A DNA stretch of 64,000 nucleotides from Bacillota bacterium (GTDB lineage Bacteria; Bacillota_I; Bacilli_A; RF39; UBA660): NCBI GenBank assembly GCA_015059435.1, contig SVAJ01000001.1:667132-731131 (forward strand), written 5' to 3'. The notes beneath the pieces were generated by a model. It did no database searches. It saw nothing but the letters and a program-made list of their open reading frames with translations, and was not told the DNA's origin. Below are positions 52,439 through 60,874 of this stretch, one piece after another. The position numbers and the translations under genes are program-made. The first letter of the stretch is position 1. Each line of letters starts with the position of its first letter.

Positions 52439-52774
52439 ATGCTAAATCAGGTGGTTTTGGTTGGAAGACTTGCACAAGATTTGCAACTAAATAAAACAGA
52501 TAATGGTAAGAAAGTTTCTACATTAACATTGGCAGTCCCAAGAAGTTTTAAAAATATGGAAGGAGAGTATGAAACTGATTTTATAAGATGTGTACTTTGG
52601 GATAGTGTTGCAGAAAATACAAAAGAATATTGTAAGAAAGGAGATGTAGTAGGAGTAAAGGGACGAGTACAGTCTCGTGTAGTAGAAAAAGATAATAAAA
52701 AGGAAACTATATTAGAAATAATAGGTGAAAAAGTTACATTTTTGTCGAGTAAGAAAGAAGAAAAAGCAGATTAA
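52439..52774 (+). CDS. ssb: Single-stranded DNA-binding protein, SsbB-like short form
   Basis: 111 residues. The OB-fold is clear (MLNQVVLVGRLAQDLQL ... DFIRCVLWDSVAENTKEYCKKGDVVGVKGRVQSR). The protein stops after KKEEKAD, so it lacks the glycine-rich linker and the acidic D-D-x-I-P-F tip that recruits partners. That size matches the competence-type SsbB of Bacillus rather than the main SsbA, which is normally encoded between rpsF and rpsR. Confidence 0.88.
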   Translation: MLNQVVLVGRLAQDLQLNKTDNGKKVSTLTLAVPRSFKNMEGEYETDFIRCVLWDSVAENTKEYCKKGDVVGVKGRVQSRVVEKDNKKETILEIIGEKVTFLSSKKEEKAD

Positions 52775-52790
52775 AATCTGCTTTTATATT
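52762..52790 (+). terminator. Terminator after ssb
   Basis: AAAAGCAGATT-AA-AATCTGCTTTT covering the ssb stop codon. Confidence 0.75.
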
Positions 52791-52854
52791 GTATAAATAT
52801 TATTGAACAATTATATAGATTGTGATATCATTTTATTGGAAGGAGTAGTATTTT

Positions 52855-53208
52855 ATGATAGAAGCTTATAAGAAGTTTTTAAGAAACTACACTAACTTTA
52901 GTGGACGTTCTACTAGAAGTGATTATTGGTGGGTAGTTCTTGCAAACTTTTTAATTGGATTTGTTATTGGATTCATTTGTGGTCTTACTGGTCAAGTACA
53001 ACTAGCTAAAACTATTACAACAGTATATGAATTAGCTATTATTGTTCCAGCAATCGCTTTAGTTATTAGAAGACTTCATGATATCAATAAATCAGGTTGG
53101 TATTATTTTATGTTTTTAATACCAATTGTTGGTTGGATTATAGTATTAGTATACTTATGTACACCAAGTGTTAATGAAAATAACAACTATGGACCAATTG
53201 CAGAATAA
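52855..53208 (+). CDS. DUF805 family membrane protein
   Basis: 117 residues. The family opening (YKKFLRNYTNFSGRSTRSDYWWVVL) and the block IRRLHDINKSGWYYFMFLIPIVGWIIVLVYLC are typical. Four membrane helices. Family members resemble YhaH; function unknown. GGAAGGAG precedes the ATG and a strong terminator follows. Confidence 0.9.
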   Translation: MIEAYKKFLRNYTNFSGRSTRSDYWWVVLANFLIGFVIGFICGLTGQVQLAKTITTVYELAIIVPAIALVIRRLHDINKSGWYYFMFLIPIVGWIIVLVYLCTPSVNENNNYGPIAE

Positions 53209-53239
53209 TTAGGACAATTCCTAATTATTTTTTTTGTAT
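53204..53239 (+). terminator. Terminator after DUF805 gene
   Basis: AATAATTAGGA-CAAT-TCCTAATTATT followed by a T-run. Confidence 0.85.
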
Positions 53240-53288
53240 AAAAAATAAAATAAACGTGTTATAATCTATATAAGGTAGGGGATAGTTA

Positions 53289-53693
53289 GTGGAGATAGTA
53301 ATTAGAGAGTATAGAGATAGTGATTTAGTATCTTTAAATAAATTGCTTAGTGAAGTATATAACTTAGAAAAGAGTGGTACTAATTCTAATAATATAGAAT
53401 TAGTAGCGGTTATAGATCAAGAAGTAGTTGGTTATTTAACTATAAATAAGTTATATGATAGTGTTAGAGATATTAATTATGCTTTTATAAATTATGTATG
53501 TGTATTAAAGAAATATAGAAATAAAGGTATTGCTTCTAATATGTTACTTAAAGTATTTGATATATGTAGAGATATGAATATTTCTTATATTGAGTTAACT
53601 TCTAATAGTAGTAGAGTTGATGCACAGGAATTATATATTAATAGTGGTTTTGTAATTAGGGAAACTAATGTGTTTAGAAAGGAGTTATTATGA
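53289..53693 (+). CDS. GNAT family N-acetyltransferase
   Basis: 134 residues from GTG with AAGGTAGGGG upstream. The acetyl-CoA-binding motif is KYRNKGIASNML (R/Q-x-x-G-x-G/A), preceded by INYVCVLKKY and followed by IELTSNSSRVDAQELYINSGF. The substrate is unknown. Its TGA stop overlaps the pdp ATG by four bases (ATGA), so the genes are coupled. Confidence 0.9.
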   Translation: MEIVIREYRDSDLVSLNKLLSEVYNLEKSGTNSNNIELVAVIDQEVVGYLTINKLYDSVRDINYAFINYVCVLKKYRNKGIASNMLLKVFDICRDMNISYIELTSNSSRVDAQELYINSGFVIRETNVFRKELL

Positions 53694-54922
53694 TACTAGA
53701 AATAATTAATAAAAAAAGATTAGGTAAAGAATTAAGTTTTAAGGAATTAGATTACTTTTTTAATGGTTATTTAGATGGTGAAGTAAAAGATTATCAAATG
53801 TCTAGTTTACTTATGGCTATTTGTATTAATGGTATGACTGATGAAGAGATTTATGCACTTACTAAAATATTTATTGATAGTGGTGATGTACTTGATCTTA
53901 GTTTTATGCCAGGTATTAAAGTTGATAAACATTCAACTGGAGGTGTAGGTGATAAAACTACTTTAGTTATTGCGCCTATTGTAGCTTCTTTAGGAGTGCC
54001 TGTTATTAAAATGAGTGGAAGAGGTTTAGGACATACCGGTGGTACTATTGATAAATTAGAAAGTATTCCAGGTTTTAATATTGCATTAACTGATGAAGAA
54101 GTAATGAAACAGGCACAAGATATTGGTATCGTACTTACTGGACAGACAGCGACACTTGCACCTATGGATAAAAAAATATATGCACTAAGAGATGTTACTG
54201 GGACAGTTTCTTCTATTCCTTTGATTGCAGCTAGTATTATGAGTAAAAAGATTGCTAGTGGAGCAGATAAAATACTAATAGATATCAAAGTAGGAAAAGG
54301 GGCTTTATTAAGAACTAAAAAAGATGCTACTAAATTGAGTAGTTTAATGAAAAAAATTGGTAAATTCTATAATAGAGAAGTATCTACAATTATTAGTGAT
54401 ATGAATGTTCCTTTAGGTAGAAATATTGGTAATAGTTTGGAAGTTATAGAAGCTGTTGATATACTAAAAGGTAAAATAAAAAATGGTAATTTATATAGAT
54501 TATGTATTGAACTTGCTAGTGAAATGGTTAGTATGGCTAAAGGTATTTCAAAGTGGAGCGCTAATGTAGAAGTTTTAGATGCTATTGAAAATGAGTCTGC
54601 ATATAATAAGTTTTTAGAATTAGTTGAAGCACAAGGTGGTAATTTAGATGGTGTTGAAGTTAGTTCTAATGTAAAGAGAATTAGAGCAAGAAAACGTGGA
54701 GTATTAGAGAGCGTTGATGCACTTTCTTTAGCAGAAGTCTCACTTGATTTAGGAGCTGGTCGTAAAGCAAAAGAAGATGAAATAGATTATACAGTTGGTA
54801 TTAAACTTAATAAAGTAGTTGGTGATATTGTAAAAAGAGGAGATATACTTTGTACAATATACTATAATGAAAAAAGTAATATTGATATAAATAAAATAAG
54901 AGATTCATTTTCAATAGAATAA
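53690..54922 (+). CDS. pdp: Pyrimidine-nucleoside phosphorylase
   Basis: Cleaves uridine or (deoxy)thymidine with phosphate in nucleoside salvage. 410 residues, somewhat shorter than the usual 430. The family signature is complete: KVDKHSTGGVGDKTTL, KMSGRGLGHTGGTIDKLESIPGF, then SSIPLIAASIMSKKIASGADKILIDIKVGKGA. The C-terminal alpha/beta domain ends early. GGAG lies upstream inside the GNAT gene. Confidence 0.95.
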   Translation: MILEIINKKRLGKELSFKELDYFFNGYLDGEVKDYQMSSLLMAICINGMTDEEIYALTKIFIDSGDVLDLSFMPGIKVDKHSTGGVGDKTTLVIAPIVASLGVPVIKMSGRGLGHTGGTIDKLESIPGFNIALTDEEVMKQAQDIGIVLTGQTATLAPMDKKIYALRDVTGTVSSIPLIAASIMSKKIASGADKILIDIKVGKGALLRTKKDATKLSSLMKKIGKFYNREVSTIISDMNVPLGRNIGNSLEVIEAVDILKGKIKNGNLYRLCIELASEMVSMAKGISKWSANVEVLDAIENESAYNKFLELVEAQGGNLDGVEVSSNVKRIRARKRGVLESVDALSLAEVSLDLGAGRKAKEDEIDYTVGIKLNKVVGDIVKRGDILCTIYYNEKSNIDINKIRDSFSIE

Positions 54923-54956
54923 ATTTATGATAAAATAAATTTATCGAGGGGATATT

Positions 54957-55931
54957 ATGGAAAATAAAGATTTAAAAAAATTATTAAAGTATAGACCACC
55001 ACTAGCGGTTTCTTTATTAATAATACTAGGATTCTTTTTAATGTTTATATATATATCTAAAGATAGAAGTTCTTATGCTATTAGTTATGAAGATAATAAT
55101 TTTAATGATTCATTTGAAACTAAGGTTGTTACTTTTGGAATATCTTCTGATAAGAATATAAAAGTAAGTAGAGTATATGATGATAGTGCTAGACAAGTAT
55201 TTAGTTTAGATACTAAGGATTATGGTAGTTCTTATGTTAAAGATAAAGAAATAACTGATAAAGGACTTCTTTATATTCTTTCTAACAGTTATCCTAATAT
55301 TGATATAAAAGATAAGAATGGTAATAGTTTAAATATTGATTTTCAAACTTGGATAAGTCAAGTAGCTATATGGTCATATTTAAATGAAAAGGGATTTAAA
55401 TTAGATAATAATTTATTAGAAGCAATAAAAACTAGTAAGAAATTATATAGTGATGATCAATCTTTAAGTAGTAATAAAACAATTTATGATAAATATATTA
55501 AGAATATAGTTAATAATGCTTTAAATATAAAATTAGATGAATTAAATATAAATGTATTTACAGATGATGATGTTTATATGACTAAAGATAATAAATATTA
55601 TCAAAGTTCTTTAATTACTGTTAGTTCTAATGATTCAGAAAGATTTAAAGGATATTTAGTTAATTTAGATAATGCTCCTAAGGGTAGTTTTATAGTCGAT
55701 GAATCTGGTAAGAAAATTGATTTAAGTAAGCAATTAAGGGTAACTGATAAATTTTATCTTAGAATTCCAAAGAATAAATTAAGTTCAGATAATAGAGAAG
55801 TAAGATTAGATGTCGTAGGAGTATATGATGAAATAGAGGCATATTCTTATAAAAGTGATGGTTATTCTACTATTATTGCTTCTAGAAAAATTGATAATAA
55901 AATCAATAAAAGTTTATATATTAAGTTTTAA
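54957..55931 (+). CDS. Thioester-domain paralogue lacking the thioester Cys
   Basis: 324 residues, first of three related surface proteins. A basic N-terminus and one membrane helix (about 17-34), no C-terminal sorting signal. Alignment by eye to the next two genes: VFS83LD takes the place of their Y/VFC-Y/LD, while Q135 in WISQVAIWSYL keeps the thioester Gln position. So the Cys that would form the Cys-Gln thioester is Ser. The second domain (about 195-290, MTKDNKYYQSSLITVS ... NLDNAPKGS) is shared by all three. GAGGGGAT precedes the ATG. Confidence 0.72.
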   Translation: MENKDLKKLLKYRPPLAVSLLIILGFFLMFIYISKDRSSYAISYEDNNFNDSFETKVVTFGISSDKNIKVSRVYDDSARQVFSLDTKDYGSSYVKDKEITDKGLLYILSNSYPNIDIKDKNGNSLNIDFQTWISQVAIWSYLNEKGFKLDNNLLEAIKTSKKLYSDDQSLSSNKTIYDKYIKNIVNNALNIKLDELNINVFTDDDVYMTKDNKYYQSSLITVSSNDSERFKGYLVNLDNAPKGSFIVDESGKKIDLSKQLRVTDKFYLRIPKNKLSSDNREVRLDVVGVYDEIEAYSYKSDGYSTIIASRKIDNKINKSLYIKF

Positions 55932-55967
55932 ATATATAAACTTTTTTTAATTATTTAAAAAAATAGT

Positions 55968-55995
55968 TTGAAAAACTTGAAAATATGTTATAATA
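55968..55995 (+). promoter_or_regulatory. Promoter of second TED gene
   Basis: TTGAAA (55968-55973), 16-base spacer, and TATAAT (55990-55995) with an upstream TG (55987-55988), making an extended -10. Confidence 0.65.
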
Positions 55996-56020
55996 ATTTA
56001 TATAAGGTAGGGTGAATTTT

Positions 56021-57268
56021 ATGGAAAAAATTTATATGGAAAATAACAATAATAAGAAGCAATCAAGTTTCAGTCAAGTTATGAATGCTCAACTTCCACA
56101 ACATTTAACTGCATTAATGGTGTTAGTAGCATTTGTATCATTTATGGCAATGGGATTTAGTCAAGAATCATATTCAATGACACAAAAAGAATTTGGTGAT
56201 ACTTTTCAGACAGATTATTCAAAATATAGACGTTTGACAGCAACTAACATGGATGCAGATGGTTATGATGGTGTATCTAAAATTTATACAGCTCCATATA
56301 TTATTGCTAAGAATGGTCAACAAGTTTTCTGTTATGAAAAACAAAGCGATGATCCTAATGTTAATGATCGTCATATACCAGATGTTGATTTAACTTACAC
56401 TATAGATAAAACAAAGACTGTAGATGGAGGATTAAAATATATTCTTTCTAAACATGGGTCAAATACATCAGAAGCAAATGATTCATATATAGAAACATGG
56501 ATTACTCAAAATGCTATTTGGAAGTATCAAAAACAAGAAGGTTTTGATAGTTATGATAGTGTATCAGATTATTCTGATGCTGTATTTAGTTCAATACATG
56601 AAATTACAGCATATTTTAGTTGTGCAAACCCTGAAAGTAATTACGAATGTAGTGATGGAGATTCTAAGTCTGTTGATGGTTTAGGAGAAGTTGTAAATAG
56701 ATTAGTAGTAGAAGCAATTTCTGCTAGAAAAGCTGGTTCTAGTAGTATAGCTATTACTAAGGCAGCTGGTGAAATGACTGTTACAGATAATAATTATTAT
56801 AAAACACAACTTATGACTGTTACAGGACTTACTAAGAATTCAACTTATGCGATTAAATTAACTAATGCTCCTCAAGGAACAAAAATTTATAAAAATGATG
56901 GTAATGAAATTAAAGATTTGAATGCTGTTCCTACTGGAACTAATCAGTTTTATGCATTAATTCCAATTAAGAGTGTAACTGAAAAAACAGTTAAATTTAC
57001 AGTTTCAGTTACAGGACTTTCTTCAACAGCATATGTTTATACTCCTGTATATGAGGGAGGTTATGATCCAGAAACAAGTGGTACATATCAAAAAGTTATA
57101 GTTCCATTTGATGAAAATGTTGAAACTGGAATTGATTTAACTTATACTCCAGATACTCCAGATACAGGTATGAGTACTGCACAATCAGTTTACTTTATTG
57201 GACTTGTAATCTTATTATGTGGAATTGGAATAATTTATGCTAATATTAAGCCAAGAGTAACAGAATAG
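56021..57268 (+). CDS. Thioester-domain (TED) sortase-anchored surface protein (1)
   Basis: 415 residues from the ATG at 56021 (AGGGTGA upstream). A cytoplasmic head, a membrane or signal helix (about 29-47), then the TED: C104 in QQVFCYEK and Q163 in WITQNAIWKYQ match the Cys and phi-Q-x-x-phi-W pattern that forms an internal thioester able to bind host surfaces covalently. A beta-sandwich domain (about 245-345) follows, then the sorting signal TPDTGM, a helix (YFIGLVILLCGIGIIYA) and a basic end. The sortase gene is two genes downstream. Host binding is an inference. Confidence 0.82.
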   Translation: MEKIYMENNNNKKQSSFSQVMNAQLPQHLTALMVLVAFVSFMAMGFSQESYSMTQKEFGDTFQTDYSKYRRLTATNMDADGYDGVSKIYTAPYIIAKNGQQVFCYEKQSDDPNVNDRHIPDVDLTYTIDKTKTVDGGLKYILSKHGSNTSEANDSYIETWITQNAIWKYQKQEGFDSYDSVSDYSDAVFSSIHEITAYFSCANPESNYECSDGDSKSVDGLGEVVNRLVVEAISARKAGSSSIAITKAAGEMTVTDNNYYKTQLMTVTGLTKNSTYAIKLTNAPQGTKIYKNDGNEIKDLNAVPTGTNQFYALIPIKSVTEKTVKFTVSVTGLSSTAYVYTPVYEGGYDPETSGTYQKVIVPFDENVETGIDLTYTPDTPDTGMSTAQSVYFIGLVILLCGIGIIYANIKPRVTE

Positions 57269-57281
57269 TAATAAAATAAAA

Positions 57282-57309
57282 TAGTTGTTAATAACAACTT
57301 TTTTTTTGA
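57282..57309 (+). terminator. Terminator between TED genes
   Basis: AGTTGTT-AAT-AACAACT followed by nine T, so the two anchored TED genes have separate transcripts. Confidence 0.8.
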
Positions 57310-57335
57310 AAATTTATTTGTATTTATAAAAAGTA

Positions 57336-57344
57336 TGTTATAAT
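57336..57344 (+). promoter_or_regulatory. Extended -10 promoter of third TED gene
   Basis: TGTTATAAT, the same extended -10 as upstream of the 56021 gene; no good -35 is seen. Both leaders continue with ATAAGGTAGGGTGA. Confidence 0.55.
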
Positions 57345-57368
57345 GTCAGTATAAGGTAGGGTGATATG

Positions 57369-58670
57369 ATGGAGAAAATTTATATTGATAATAATTCAAA
57401 TAAGCAATCAAGTCTTATGAAAATTATGAATTATAATATCTCTGGATTTGTATCAACATTTGTTTTATTAGTGGCTTTTGCATTATTCTTTGTTGGAGGA
57501 TTTGGTCATAATAGTTATGCGCTTACTGAAGAAGATATTGGTGATACATTTGAAACATCCAGTGAAAAATATGCTAGAATTTCTGGTAATGTAAGTGGTG
57601 CAATCTCAGCAGGTATAGATGGTGATGAAACTGTTTATCATGGTGTGCCATATATAATTGATAAAACTAGAGATTATCAATACTTTTGCTTGGATCGAAA
57701 AGGAAAGGTTCGTACGAATGGTGAGTCATATGGTAATGGTTATCGTATAGATGATACTGGATTGTTATATCTTTTATATCTTAATGAATTTCTTGTAAGT
57801 TTTTCTCCAAGTGATAATAGTGATATAAATATTACGGATACAACTTTTTATGGTAGTGCTAGTAATGATTTAGAAAGAGCTTATGTGAGGACATGGCTTA
57901 TTCAAAATGCAATTTGGATTTATTTGGATGAAGCTAATATGACTGATATTATATCTGCACTTAGTTCAGATACTTCTCTTACTATTACTAAAGGTGAAGA
58001 GGTTCTTACTATTAATCAAGGAACTAATAAATTTTCTGATGTGATTCTTGCTCTTGTTACGGAAGCAAAGGAAAAGAAAAATCTTACAATTTTGACACCT
58101 AAAATAACGGCATCATTAAAAAGTAAAAATATGACTATTACTAGTGATAATAAATACTATGTTTCTGATGTTATAACATTGGGTGGTAATGATTTATTTG
58201 ATGATTTAGGTTTCTTCTATTTTAAATTAGATGGTGCTCCAGATGGTACAGAAATTCATGATTTAGATGGTAATGATATTGGTTTAGTTCAAGATAATAG
58301 TACTATGAAAGTTGGTACTTCTTCTAAGAAAGTTCGCATTTATATTCCAGTTGATAAAGTAAAAGAAGTAAATAAAAAATTTAAGTTATCAGTTAATTCA
58401 GATTATACTGATTTACGTGCATTTGGTTATCTTCCTGATGGTTATGATCCAGCTGCTGATGTTACTACTCAATCACAAAGAGTTGTTAAGTCATTAATTA
58501 ATGTAGAAACTTTAAATACTAAGGTAGATATTACTGTTAATTATACGCCTGATGTTCCAAATACAGGTATGAATACTACTCAATCAGTTTACTTTATTGG
58601 TCTTGTAATGTTACTTTGCGGAATGGGTATAATTTATGCGAATGCTAAACCGACAAAATCACAACAATAA
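57369..58670 (+). CDS. Thioester-domain (TED) sortase-anchored surface protein (2)
   Basis: 433 residues; the ATG at 57369 matches the paralogue start (MEKIY). Same build as its neighbour: helix at about 28-48, TED with C107 in YQYFCLDRK and Q179 in WLIQNAIWIYL, beta-sandwich (about 250-350), sorting signal VPNTGM, helix YFIGLVMLLCGMGIIYA, basic tail. The C-termini of the two anchored paralogues are nearly identical while the TEDs are diverged. The sortase gene overlaps its end by 35 bases. Confidence 0.82.
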   Translation: MEKIYIDNNSNKQSSLMKIMNYNISGFVSTFVLLVAFALFFVGGFGHNSYALTEEDIGDTFETSSEKYARISGNVSGAISAGIDGDETVYHGVPYIIDKTRDYQYFCLDRKGKVRTNGESYGNGYRIDDTGLLYLLYLNEFLVSFSPSDNSDINITDTTFYGSASNDLERAYVRTWLIQNAIWIYLDEANMTDIISALSSDTSLTITKGEEVLTINQGTNKFSDVILALVTEAKEKKNLTILTPKITASLKSKNMTITSDNKYYVSDVITLGGNDLFDDLGFFYFKLDGAPDGTEIHDLDGNDIGLVQDNSTMKVGTSSKKVRIYIPVDKVKEVNKKFKLSVNSDYTDLRAFGYLPDGYDPAADVTTQSQRVVKSLINVETLNTKVDITVNYTPDVPNTGMNTTQSVYFIGLVMLLCGMGIIYANAKPTKSQQ

Positions 58671-59313
58671 AAAAGGAAAAAAGAGTCAGTTATTGCTTTT
58701 TGGCTCTTTCCTTATATTCATTGGAATAATAGTTCTTTCTTATAATCATTTGTTGGCTCTAAGAAATCAAATATTTTCTGATATGCTTATTCAAATGTAT
58801 AATGATAGTACTAATAATATTAATTCTTCTAATAATGAAGAAAAAGGTAATAATATTTCAAATCAAAAAAATACAAATGACAAGACTGTTTATGAAGAAA
58901 AAAATATTGATTATGGTAGATATTTAGGAGTTTTATCAATTCCTAAAATAGGACTTAAGAGGGGTTTTTATAATTTAGATTCAAAATATAATAGTATAGA
59001 GTATAATGTTACCTTAGTAAAAGGTTCTATGATGCCGGATGTTGATCATGGTAATTTAATTTTAATGGCGCATTCTGGAGATGCTTATATTTCATATTTT
59101 GCTTATTTATATAGACTTGATATAGGTGATGTAGCAACAGTAACTTATAATGGTCATGATTATAGATATAGTTTAGTTAATAAATATAATGTAGAAAAAA
59201 AGGGTAAGGTAAGAATTAATAGAAATCATGATAAGACAACGTTAACTCTTATTACTTGTACTAAAGATGATGATTATCATCAGACAGTTTATATTTTTGA
59301 ATTAAATAGTTAG
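58636..59313 (+). CDS. Sortase
   Basis: 225 residues; joins LPxTG-like signals to the wall. One N-terminal membrane helix (about 19-40), a polar linker, then the sortase core: SIPKIGLKRGF, the catalytic H146 in LMAHSGD, and the catalytic C208 in TLTLITCTKD. The usual Arg a few residues after the Cys is not seen; the strand reads DDYHQTVYIFEL. Its start overlaps the upstream TED gene, so they are coupled; the substrates are very likely the two TED proteins with P-x-T-G motifs. Confidence 0.88.
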   Translation: MRMLNRQNHNNKKGKKSQLLLFGSFLIFIGIIVLSYNHLLALRNQIFSDMLIQMYNDSTNNINSSNNEEKGNNISNQKNTNDKTVYEEKNIDYGRYLGVLSIPKIGLKRGFYNLDSKYNSIEYNVTLVKGSMMPDVDHGNLILMAHSGDAYISYFAYLYRLDIGDVATVTYNGHDYRYSLVNKYNVEKKGKVRINRNHDKTTLTLITCTKDDDYHQTVYIFELNS

Positions 59314-59328
59314 TGTGGAGGTGATAGT

Positions 59329-59916
59329 ATGAATATGTCTTTTATAGAAAAGCTTGTTACAATATTTAAATATATTGGATCATCTTTTTTATCAATCGAA
59401 TTATTTGTACTTAGCCTTCTTTTATTTTTATTATTGATTGCCAATATTAAATACAAGAATAAGTATGCTAATTATATAATTGTAATAGTATATTTGGTGT
59501 TTTTAGTAGCTCTTTTAGTAGCTGCTCCTTCATATATAGGATATTCTTTTGATAGTTTTATAAAGAAAGTTATGAACTATATTTATTTTCCATCTACTAT
59601 TGTGTATTTCTTTATTATGATATTTTCTATATTAGTTATTATATATTCTATGTTTAGTAAGAGTATATCTGTATTTAAGAAGGTTTTTAATTATGCAGTG
59701 TTTAATTTTATGTTTTTCTTCTTTTTAGCTTTTATATCTATATGTACTTATAATCAATTGGATTTAAGTAATTTAGTTGAATTTTATAAAAATGATACTA
59801 TTTTAGCAATTGTTCAAATAAGTAATTTATTATTATTTGGATGGTGTTTATTTACTTTCTTTTATAGATTATATTTGTTTTTTAAGAAAACTTTTGATAA
59901 TAAAATCGAGAATTAA
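59329..59916 (+). CDS. Polytopic membrane protein after sortase, unknown
   Basis: 195 residues, about five membrane helices (about 16-38, 47-66, 82-108, 120-142, 160-185) joined by short loops. GGAGGTGATAG precedes the ATG, 15 bases after the sortase stop. It is the last gene of the TED/sortase operon and ends in a bidirectional terminator. No family recognised; a helper role in surface-protein display is only a guess. Confidence 0.68.
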   Translation: MNMSFIEKLVTIFKYIGSSFLSIELFVLSLLLFLLLIANIKYKNKYANYIIVIVYLVFLVALLVAAPSYIGYSFDSFIKKVMNYIYFPSTIVYFFIMIFSILVIIYSMFSKSISVFKKVFNYAVFNFMFFFFLAFISICTYNQLDLSNLVEFYKNDTILAIVQISNLLLFGWCLFTFFYRLYLFFKKTFDNKIEN

Positions 59917-59934
59917 TTATTCTCGATTTTTTGT
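59901..59934. terminator. Bidirectional terminator
   Basis: AAAATCGAGAAT-loop-ATTCTCGATTTT between the convergent 59329 and VanY-type genes. Confidence 0.85.
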
Positions 59935-60788
59935 ATATAATATTCTTCTAAGCATAGATTGTTTTTGTGTATGTATTTAGCTATTTCTTTTCCTACGTAT
60001 CTATAATGCCATGATTCATATTGATATCCAGTTTGTTTTGTTTTGTCTTTTGGAAATCTTAGTATGAATCCATATTTATATGCATTATCTTGCATCCAAG
60101 TGAATTCTTCTGTTTCTTCAAAGTTATTAAAGTCAATTTTTCCATTATATATATCAGTGGCAAGTCCAGTTTGATGTTCTGAGAAACCTGGTCTAGCAGA
60201 ATATGTATCGGCAGCTTCTTGTCCATCATTTTCTTTATATCTATTGTATAAATTTACTTGATATTTATAACTTCTATAGCTAGACATAGCTATTATTTTA
60301 TAACCATCTTTTTCTGCAGCTTTAGCCATTTCTTCAAAAGCATCTTTGGCATAATTAACTAGTTGCATTCCTTCTTTAGCGTATTTTGTATTTATTTTTT
60401 CTAGATTCTCTGGAATATAGTTTTCTGTTAAATAATTATATTTATTTACTAAAATAGTTGGTTTATTTAAATTTATACTTTCTTTAGTATGAGTATAGTA
60501 TTCATAATCTAATCCAATATTTACATCTATTATTATTTGTTTATTAGATAGTTTTGGATTATCTTTTTTATATTTAATATATCTATCTAAATTATTGTAG
60601 TTAAAGTATGAAAGTTTCTTTTCAATATGATTTAGTTTTTCTAATTTTAATTCTGTTTTTGTTTTAGTATTTTTTTTGTTGCCTTTTTTATTTATAGTTA
60701 ATCCTATACTACTAGATATTAGAATTAATATTATTATTAATATGAGTATGGGAGTTTTTTTTAATCTTCTTTTTTTTACTTTTTTCAT
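59913..60788 (-). CDS. M15 family D-alanyl-D-alanine carboxypeptidase (VanY-like)
   Basis: Trims the terminal D-Ala from wall stem peptides outside the membrane. 291 residues. A basic N-terminus and one membrane helix (about 13-29). The zinc-site motif S-x-H-x-x-G-x-A-x-D is in GFSEHQTGLATDIYNG, the active-site region in SSYRSYKYQVNLY, and the last metal His in YESWHYRYVG. AGGTGATA precedes the ATG. Confidence 0.93.
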   Translation of the reverse strand: MKKVKKRRLKKTPILILIIILILISSSIGLTINKKGNKKNTKTKTELKLEKLNHIEKKLSYFNYNNLDRYIKYKKDNPKLSNKQIIIDVNIGLDYEYYTHTKESINLNKPTILVNKYNYLTENYIPENLEKINTKYAKEGMQLVNYAKDAFEEMAKAAEKDGYKIIAMSSYRSYKYQVNLYNRYKENDGQEAADTYSARPGFSEHQTGLATDIYNGKIDFNNFEETEEFTWMQDNAYKYGFILRFPKDKTKQTGYQYESWHYRYVGKEIAKYIHKNNLCLEEYYIQKIENN

Positions 60789-60874
60789 ATTATCACCTAA
60801 TTCTATAATAGCATTAAATTTTTAATTTATGTATATTTTTTCATAATATGACATAAAAAATAGTGGAGGTATAC

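Noticed and set aside
53851-54288. Long minus-strand open frame of 145 codons
   Set aside because: It lies wholly inside pdp, whose motifs are complete; no ribosome site and no family features. A shadow frame.
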